NCBI RefSeq assembly: GCF_948329825.1
Contig: NZ_CAOJCM010000003.1
Span: forward strand, 1-64,000
DNA length: 64,000 bases
Source of the DNA: Paenibacillus sp. JJ-100
GTDB taxonomy: Bacteria > Bacillota > Bacilli > Paenibacillales > Paenibacillaceae
Reading direction: 5' to 3'
Shown here: piece by piece, positions 58,013 through 64,000 of the stretch
Layout of the letters: each line of letters starts with the position of its first letter
How positions within the stretch are numbered: position 1 is the stretch's first letter
Translations under genes and position numbers: made by a program
Notes under the pieces: generated by a model
What the model was told of the DNA's origin: nothing
Database searches by the model: none
The model's input: the letters and a program-made list of their open reading frames with translations, nothing else

Positions 58013-59545
58013 ATGAAAGGTTTCAGAGGCAAACGCCAACCGGATCAACACCGGGTACACGAACAATCCGGAAAACACCGGAAGGCCGAAGACAAAAACA
58101 GCATGAGCATGTCCAACTTCAGTTCAAATAAGAAAAGAATTCTGTCATCGCGTAAATGGATCATGACCACCACATGTGGCATTCTGATTGCCGTATCTAT
58201 CGGATTCGCAGCTAAACAATATGTAGCCTCAAACACAGTTCCTTATTATAAGGTTATGGTTAAGGGCAATGAAATTGGCACAATTGCACACGAGGCCCAG
58301 CTTCAGGAGTTGTTCGCCAAAAAAACAGAAGAATATCAAAACAAATATCCGGATGCGGAGATGGTACTGAACACTGACGGTATCACAACGGAGACGGTAA
58401 AGGCATATAAACCAGAAGTGAACAGTGAGGAAACGTTAGACAAGCTAGGTAACATGTTAACCGCTTACGCTAAAGGCGTAGAACTTAAAGTAAACGGTGA
58501 AGTCATCGGCATTGTGAAGGATCAGCAAACAGCAGACGCGGTTCTTCAGCAAGTACGGAGCAAATACATACCGGCATCGGCTATGGGAAGCTCATTGAAG
58601 ACGAAATCAGTATCGGCTAATTCCTCCAAAAAGGACAAAGGGTCAAGTTCAACGTTAAAATCCGTAGACATTAAGGAAGAAGTAACAACGGATACGGTGA
58701 AAGCTGATCCGAATAAAATATGGGAAGTGTCCGAGGCGGTTAAAGCTTTAACCGTCGGTAAAGACGCGCCTGTAACTTATGTAGTTCGTGAAGGAGATAC
58801 GATCTCTTCCATTGCAGCTAAATATGATATTACACAACGTGAGATTCGCCAGAATAACCCAGGCATTAAGGAGACATCTCTTCAGATCGGAGAAGAGTTG
58901 ACGCTGACGGTACCTAAGCCGGCGATTACGGTTAAATCAGTTGAGCAAGTGGTGGAGCAGATTGAAGTGAAACCTCAGGTCGAGGTGCGTAAAAGCGCTG
59001 AGCTGAAGGCTGGTACAACCAAAGTCGTTCGTCCAGGTCAAAGTGGTCTCAAAAACATGCAGTATCGTATCACCAAAGAAAATGGTGAAGTCGTTCGTGA
59101 AGAATGGCTGGGCCAGGAAGTCATCAAAACAGCTGTAACTGAAGTGGTACTCAAGGGAACCAAGGTGGTTGGTGAAGGCACAGGGCAATTTGCATGGCCT
59201 GTATCTAATGCTACCATGAGCAGCAGTTATGGTCAGCGTTGGGGACGTCAGCACAAAGGTATTGATCTGGTCGGCAACCGGGATGTTAAATCCGCAGACG
59301 AAGGTGTAGTTACTTTTGCCGGACAGAAGAGTGGTTATGGGAATGTGATCATTATTAACCATCGCAACGGCTATGAAACACTTTATGGTCACTTGAAAAG
59401 CATCAGTGTAGATGTTGGTCAAGTGGTTGAGAAGGGTGATAGCATTGGAGTGATGGGCAATACAGGACGTTCTACAGGAACGCATCTGCACTTTGAGATT
59501 TTGAAAAATGGTACAGCAGAAAATCCGATGACATATCTCAATTAA
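58013..59545 (+). CDS. Cell-wall endopeptidase with LysM, G5 and M23 domains
   Basis: 510 residues. Basic cytoplasmic start, transmembrane helix (about 49-68), an alpha/beta region (about 75-245), LysM (about 258-305; YVVREGDTISSIAAKYDITQREIRQNNPGI), G5 (about 310-390), and a C-terminal M23 domain (about 395-505) with zinc ligands in GRQHKGIDL and HLHFE. Related proteins cut peptide cross-links in the wall. RBS AAAGGAGAGAATC. Directly upstream of walRK and preceded by a WalR box, so probably a target of that system. Confidence 0.93.
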   Translation: MKGFRGKRQPDQHRVHEQSGKHRKAEDKNSMSMSNFSSNKKRILSSRKWIMTTTCGILIAVSIGFAAKQYVASNTVPYYKVMVKGNEIGTIAHEAQLQELFAKKTEEYQNKYPDAEMVLNTDGITTETVKAYKPEVNSEETLDKLGNMLTAYAKGVELKVNGEVIGIVKDQQTADAVLQQVRSKYIPASAMGSSLKTKSVSANSSKKDKGSSSTLKSVDIKEEVTTDTVKADPNKIWEVSEAVKALTVGKDAPVTYVVREGDTISSIAAKYDITQREIRQNNPGIKETSLQIGEELTLTVPKPAITVKSVEQVVEQIEVKPQVEVRKSAELKAGTTKVVRPGQSGLKNMQYRITKENGEVVREEWLGQEVIKTAVTEVVLKGTKVVGEGTGQFAWPVSNATMSSSYGQRWGRQHKGIDLVGNRDVKSADEGVVTFAGQKSGYGNVIIINHRNGYETLYGHLKSISVDVGQVVEKGDSIGVMGNTGRSTGTHLHFEILKNGTAENPMTYLN

Positions 59546-59585
59546 TATATAAACACATGGCATCACATGATGATGTGGATATGAT

Positions 59586-59619
59586 AACAAGGTTGGCTCT
59601 AGAGCTAGCCTTGTTTTTT
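59586..59619 (+). terminator. Terminator after the M23 gene
   Basis: Stem AACAAGG (59586-59592) / CCTTGTT (59609-59615) with an inner GGCTC/GAGCT helix, T tract. It separates M23 from walR. Confidence 0.9.
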
Positions 59620-59816
59620 GATGTGAAATATTTTAAGGAAACGGCTTCCAGGGGTTAGATCGGGATGTGACTGTGCCCCAGGTATGTTAAACTATAAGTA
59701 TAGATTCGTTGACAATAGTCAACACACAACACGAAATGGAATATTGACCAATAGATAGATTTTATAGAGATAACGCCGTTGGCGGATTAAGCACGATATA
59801 GGGGTGAATTCAGCCG

Positions 59817-60539
59817 ATGCAGGGTAAGATTTTGGTGGTGGATGACGAGCAGCCCATCGCAGACATATTGAAGTTTAATTTGGAAAAAGAGGGTTACGAA
59901 GTCATCTGCGCGTTTGATGGTATTCGTGCGGTAGAACTGGCGTTATCCGAAAAACCGGATCTGATGCTCCTGGATCTAATGCTTCCAGGCAAGGATGGAA
60001 TGGATGTGTGCCGCGAGGTGCGTGCCCATCTGGAGATTCCGATCATAATGCTGACAGCTAAAGACGGGGAGATCGACAAAGTGCTCGGTTTAGAGCTGGG
60101 TGCGGATGACTACGTAACCAAACCGTTCAGTACACGAGAGTTGCTTGCACGAGTTAAGGCACAGATGCGTAGACAGCAGAAGCCTGCAACGATTGTAGAA
60201 GCACCGGAGGAAGAAGGGAAGCAGGTACTCCGTCTGTTGGATCTGGCTTTTGATATGGACATGTATACGGCATACAAAGGCGGGGAACCGCTTGATCTGA
60301 CGCATCGGGAATATGAGCTTCTCTATTATATGGCCAAGCATTCAGGCAAAGTTATGACGCGAGAGCATCTGCTTCAGGCTGTATGGGGATACGAATATTT
60401 CGGAGATGTGCGTACGGTGGATGTGACGATCCGTAGGCTGCGGGAGAAAATTGAAGAAAATCCGAGTAAGCCAGAAACGATTCTGACTCGCCGGGGGCTT
60501 GGCTATCTCGTGCGCAGTGCTAAAAGCGTGGGGATATAA
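59817..60539 (+). CDS. walR: Response regulator WalR (YycF)
   Basis: 240 residues. Receiver domain with acidic pocket DD (9-10), phospho-acceptor D53 and K102; OmpR/PhoB-type winged helix at the C-terminus ([52 protein letters not shown]). In B. subtilis and staphylococci WalR controls wall hydrolases. A GTTGAC-AATA-GTCAAC palindrome lies at 59708-59723 in its upstream region. The stop shares a base with the walK start. Confidence 0.97.
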   Translation: MQGKILVVDDEQPIADILKFNLEKEGYEVICAFDGIRAVELALSEKPDLMLLDLMLPGKDGMDVCREVRAHLEIPIIMLTAKDGEIDKVLGLELGADDYVTKPFSTRELLARVKAQMRRQQKPATIVEAPEEEGKQVLRLLDLAFDMDMYTAYKGGEPLDLTHREYELLYYMAKHSGKVMTREHLLQAVWGYEYFGDVRTVDVTIRRLREKIEENPSKPETILTRRGLGYLVRSAKSVGI

Positions 60540-62389
60540 TGGGCCGATTCTGGCAATTCTCTTTCTTTCGAACCATACAGGCGAAATTAATTATAATTTA
60601 CGTACTGTTGATTCTGATTGCGATGCAATTGATCGGCGTTTATTTTGTAAGTGCGATGAAGAATTCACTGACGAGCAACTTTACGGAGGATCTGCAGGCA
60701 CGGGCAGAGATGCTGTCCGTCCTGGTGGGTGAGACCATGACTGGCGGAGAGGCAGAAGCCGGTGAGGACAAAACAGAGAACCTTCGTGTGCTGGTCAACA
60801 ATCTGTTCAATATCAACGGTGCCGAGATACAGGTGCTGGATGCCAGTGGCAAAGTGCTTACTACTTCCCTAAGTTCACATTCGGATTATGTCGGGCGTAA
60901 AAATACACAAACCGTAGTCAGCCGCGCACTGCAGGGCATTCGGGATAATGAGGAATATATTGTAGACGAGGATAATGTTCGCAAAAAAGTGGTGGCCAAG
61001 CCGGTATTGTCCGGCGGCAAAATTGTTGGTGCAGTGTACATCGCTGCTTCCATGAATGAGCTGTACGCCACAATGGAGGGCATTAACAAGATTTTTATCT
61101 CCGGTATTCTGATAGCCTTGGTGTTGACGGCTGTACTTGGTGTCATTTTGTCTCATACCATTACTCAGCCGATCAAGGAAGTGACAAGGCGGGCAACAGC
61201 TGTTGCAGAAGGAAACTTCGATCAGCAGACACCGGTATTTGGTACAGATGAGATCGGTCAGCTTAGCCGTGCTTTTAACTATATGACGAGCAGGCTACGA
61301 GATGCCCTCTCTCAGAATGAAGAAGAGAAAGAGAAGCTGACGTCCATTCTGACCAATATGAGTGATGGGGTGGTAGCCACCGACGAGTATGGCAAAGTCA
61401 TTCTGGTTAACCGCCGTGCGAGCAGTATTCTTGGTATGCGTTCATCCGATATTGAAGGCAGGCATTTTGCTGCTCTGCTTGGCATTGATCCGGAAGATGC
61501 GGAAGCTCTGGCAAGTGGTTTCACTGGCTCAACGCTGCTTCAGATTGCTCCAGCAGGTCAGGAGGAACCGGTGGTCATTCGCATGACGTTCACTCCGGTA
61601 CATCGGCGTGAATTGGGGATTACCGGTACGATTGCAGTGTTGCAGGATGTAACCGAGCAGGAGGAACTGGAGGCTTCCCGGCGTGAATTCGTAGCGAATG
61701 TATCCCATGAGCTGCGTACACCGCTGACAACGATTAAGAGCTATGCGGAAGCGCTGGATGACGGAGCACTGGAAGATCCACAGCTTGCGGGGCGATTCGT
61801 GGGTGTTATTCAGAATGAGACGGAGCGCATGATTCGCTTGGTTACCGATCTGTTGCATCTGTCTAGACTGGACTCCAAAGAAGCTCTGCTGCGCAAGCAG
61901 CCTATTGATATTACGGAGATGTTGGAAGAAGTGACGGATCGATTCTCCTTCCAGATGAACCAGAAGGATATTCAGTCCGTGCTCTCTGTAGAAAATGATA
62001 TTCCACCCGTTCCACTGGACCGGGATCAGATTGATCAGGTGTTGGACAATGTAGTATCCAATGCGCTGAAGTATACGCTGGAGGGTGGTACCATTACGAT
62101 TGCAGCCCGGCGTAGTAACGAGAATACAATAGCCATCTCTGTATCGGACACAGGAATGGGTATTCCACAGCGTGATCTGGATCGGATATTTGAACGTTTC
62201 TACCGCGTAGATAAGGCACGTTCCCGTAGCATGGGAGGTACAGGATTGGGCTTGTCCATTGCCCGGGAAATTGTAAAGGCTCATGATGGTAGCATCTCTC
62301 TGGAATCTGAGGTGGATGTGGGTACAACAGTTACATTCACCCTGCCAATGCGTGATAAAGGGGGTGAGCACCTTGAAGGAACGGATTAA
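60539..62389 (+). CDS. walK: Sensor histidine kinase WalK (YycG)
   Basis: 616 residues. Two transmembrane helices (about 13-36 and 180-205) flanking an extracytoplasmic PAS-like domain, HAMP (about 205-258), PAS (about 265-370), HisKA with phospho-acceptor H390 (VSHELRTPL), and HATPase_c (N, G1, F, G2 boxes; DTGMGIPQRDLDRIFERFYR, GGTGLGLSI). It senses wall status and phosphorylates WalR. Overlaps walR by 1 bp and walH by 17 bp. Confidence 0.97.
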   Translation: MGRFWQFSFFRTIQAKLIIIYVLLILIAMQLIGVYFVSAMKNSLTSNFTEDLQARAEMLSVLVGETMTGGEAEAGEDKTENLRVLVNNLFNINGAEIQVLDASGKVLTTSLSSHSDYVGRKNTQTVVSRALQGIRDNEEYIVDEDNVRKKVVAKPVLSGGKIVGAVYIAASMNELYATMEGINKIFISGILIALVLTAVLGVILSHTITQPIKEVTRRATAVAEGNFDQQTPVFGTDEIGQLSRAFNYMTSRLRDALSQNEEEKEKLTSILTNMSDGVVATDEYGKVILVNRRASSILGMRSSDIEGRHFAALLGIDPEDAEALASGFTGSTLLQIAPAGQEEPVVIRMTFTPVHRRELGITGTIAVLQDVTEQEELEASRREFVANVSHELRTPLTTIKSYAEALDDGALEDPQLAGRFVGVIQNETERMIRLVTDLLHLSRLDSKEALLRKQPIDITEMLEEVTDRFSFQMNQKDIQSVLSVENDIPPVPLDRDQIDQVLDNVVSNALKYTLEGGTITIAARRSNENTIAISVSDTGMGIPQRDLDRIFERFYRVDKARSRSMGGTGLGLSIAREIVKAHDGSISLESEVDVGTTVTFTLPMRDKGGEHLEGTD

Positions 62390-63653
62390 ATCTTTGGTGC
62401 TCGCTTCGCTGGTAGCAGCCAGTCTAATTCAAAGTTACTTCCTGATTTATCGTTTGCCAGGTGGTGGTGATTCTATCGTTACCTCGGAAACCAACTATGT
62501 GAAGACTGAGAATATGGGTCAGGAGCGTAATATTGAAGAACTAATTTTCCCGGAACAGATGATTATTCATCTGGGACAGGACAAACATACGGTGTTTTAC
62601 CCTGGAAATACATTCTATGAATTGATCTATTCAAGGCTAAAAGGTCGGACGTTTGAAGATTTCCAGCGTCGTAATGTGCAATCGGTGAACTGGGATCAGA
62701 TTCGTAAACAGAGCCCCGGCTTTGAGCTTTCTTTTAAGGAAGGCATGCCAGTGACTCTATTACAGCGTGTGATGCGTCTGGGAACAGATTCTCTTTTTCA
62801 AGGAGAAACGATCAATCGTATTGCGATATACACGGCCTCAGATGAGACAAAGGTCCATGCGCTGTTTTTCAGTGCCAAGGGCGACGTGGTCTATGAAGCT
62901 ACTCAGGCAGACTTGACGGTGCAGGATGTGCAGCAGCATGTTGATTTTGGGACAAGCTGGACACCGTACACACTGATGGAAGGCGGATACTATATTCCGG
63001 CACAGGCACTGGATACGATTGAGGCGGATGTGCCGACAGGGCAGTTCACGGTGGAGCAGATGCAACGTAGTCTTTTCTTTGACCCGAGCATGACCCGGAA
63101 TATTCGGGAAAAGGATGGGTCAGAGATCTATACAGACAGCAAACGCAGTCTGCAAGTGAAACAGGATCAGCGCTGGATCAGCTATACGGACCCTGCAGCA
63201 CCACCTACAGGGCAGAGTGATGCCTCGAAAGATGCGCTGTCTGCGGTTGATTTTGTTAACCAGCATGGTGGCTGGAAAGGGCGCTCGCGCATGATGCTGA
63301 GATCGGCTGACAACAAAACACAGCTGCAATTCCAGCAGTATTATGGCAGTTTTCCAATCATGGATTCGATGCAGTTCCGTTTCGGCAGAATCAACGTGGG
63401 GATGCAGCAGGAGACGGTATCAAGTTATGAGCGATCCTTGCAATATCTGAATGAAGGTGCAGAGAGCAAGAGATCAATCAAGTTACCTGGCGGAGATCAG
63501 TTGAAAAATTTGATCCGAAAAGTAGCGGGTGAGAACCGTAAAGTCGTGGATGTATACCCGGCATATCGTCCATCAGCACTGGAGGATGGGCTTAGGTTGA
63601 TCCCGGTCTGGGTGATCCGATTCGGCAATGGTGAAGAAACAACGGTGTCTTAG
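62373..63653 (+). CDS. walH: WalRK regulator WalH (YycH)
   Basis: 426 residues from TTG 62373 (GGGGGTG 6 nt ahead; GTG 62364 is an alternative). One N-terminal transmembrane helix (about 5-25), then a large extracytoplasmic domain. Position after walK and the opening KERIKSLVLASLVAASLIQSYFLIYRLP match YycH, which modulates WalK through membrane contacts together with YycI. The first 17 bases lie inside walK. Confidence 0.92.
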   Translation: MKERIKSLVLASLVAASLIQSYFLIYRLPGGGDSIVTSETNYVKTENMGQERNIEELIFPEQMIIHLGQDKHTVFYPGNTFYELIYSRLKGRTFEDFQRRNVQSVNWDQIRKQSPGFELSFKEGMPVTLLQRVMRLGTDSLFQGETINRIAIYTASDETKVHALFFSAKGDVVYEATQADLTVQDVQQHVDFGTSWTPYTLMEGGYYIPAQALDTIEADVPTGQFTVEQMQRSLFFDPSMTRNIREKDGSEIYTDSKRSLQVKQDQRWISYTDPAAPPTGQSDASKDALSAVDFVNQHGGWKGRSRMMLRSADNKTQLQFQQYYGSFPIMDSMQFRFGRINVGMQQETVSSYERSLQYLNEGAESKRSIKLPGGDQLKNLIRKVAGENRKVVDVYPAYRPSALEDGLRLIPVWVIRFGNGEETTVS

Positions 63654-63776
63654 TTGAGTGGAGAAGGCCAAAAAGGTGAAATGCGAGGCTCTAGTATAAA
63701 ACTGGATTATAAGATATAAACGCCTGGTCAAGCCAGACGAAGCACAGATCATCACACGGACGAGGAGGTGAACGTT

Positions 63777-64000
63777 CTGGATTGGGGACGGGCCAAAAAT
63801 GTATTAATTTATGCTTTCCTGCTGCTTAATCTGGTGCTGGGTTATCAGATCTGGATGGATGTGCGGGAGACAGCCGGAGCCAATCTGGACTTCACCTCTC
63901 TTGCAGACAATACACAGCAGGCGATGGAAGAGAAGGGCATTCAGGTGCTGGCACCCATTCCGAATGAGACGCCGAAATTACCGAAGTTATCTTACGAGTT
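63777..64000 (+). CDS. walI: WalRK regulator WalI (YycI), 5' part, probable CTG start
   Basis: Truncated by the right edge; at least 74 codons. The product begins (M)DWGRAKNVLIYAFLLLNLVLGYQIW, the transmembrane start of YycI, in which DW follows the first residue. No ATG, TTG or well-placed GTG exists: GTG 63768 is part of the AGGAGGTG site (63763-63770), whereas CTG 63777 lies 6 nt after it and gives the family N-terminus exactly. WalI forms a complex with WalH and WalK. Confidence 0.85.
   Translation, partial: MDWGRAKNVLIYAFLLLNLVLGYQIWMDVRETAGANLDFTSLADNTQQAMEEKGIQVLAPIPNETPKLPKLSYE

Overview
The window looks like the replication-origin region of a Paenibacillus-type Bacillota chromosome. 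This rests on gene order (dnaA-dnaN-yaaA-recF-remB-gyrB-gyrA-rRNA on one side; rpmH-rnpA-yidC-jag-mnmE-mnmG-rsmG-noc-soj-parB, then rpsF-ssb-rpsR, gdpP-rplI-dnaB-purA and walRKHI on the other), strong Shine-Dalgarno sites with frequent TTG/GTG starts, sporulation and spore-former markers (yyaC, Noc, YjzC-like) and moderate GC. Genus assignment is inference from layout and protein similarity recalled from memory; no search was run.

Layout. Bases 1-445 hold the leader and tandem promoters of an rRNA operon that runs off the left edge. From 446 to 12.2 kb, genes are mostly on the minus strand: an HD-GYP protein, gyrA, gyrB, remB, recF, yaaA, dnaN and dnaA, with one plus-strand ATP-grasp gene between gyrA and gyrB. 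DnaA boxes flank dnaA on both sides, and a DnaA-trio unwinding element lies in the dnaN-dnaA gap. A gluconate operon (gntR-gntP-gntK, minus strand, two GntR palindromes) sits between the dnaA-side box cluster and a second box cluster in front of rpmH, so the usual rpmH-oriC-dnaA neighbourhood is split by about 4.5 kb.

From 17.3 kb rightward nearly all genes are on the plus strand, co-directional with a fork leaving the origin. 17.3-27.5 kb is the conserved ribosome/tRNA-modification/chromosome-segregation block, with one parS palindrome doubling as the rsmG terminator and another inside parB. 27.6-31.5 kb holds a cysteine-desulfurase-like enzyme, DUF4446, yyaC, a DUF3343 protein, MscS and DUF951. 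A tRNA-Ser(CGA), a YjzC-like gene and rpsF-ssb-rpsR follow.

34-48 kb is the more variable part: an M15 peptidase, an oligopeptide ABC operon (D-F-B-C-A), an S11-type carboxypeptidase homologue lacking its nucleophilic serine, a surface S9 peptidase with SLH repeats, an MFS exporter, an LCP ligase and a CBS protein. 48.5-55.4 kb is the MazG-like/YybS/GdpP/L9/DnaB operon and purA, each preceded by a folded RNA element. 55.6-64 kb ends with an anchored low-complexity protein, a methyltransferase, a LysM-G5-M23 cell-wall peptidase behind a perfect WalR box, and the walRKHI operon, whose walI runs off the right edge and seems to start at CTG.

The window therefore joins replication initiation and its control (dnaA, dnaN, dnaB, soj/parB/noc, gyrase), ribosome and tRNA maturation, and cell-wall homeostasis (WalRK with a likely local target, M15, S11, LCP). 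I see no CRISPR array, no prophage and no insertion sequence.
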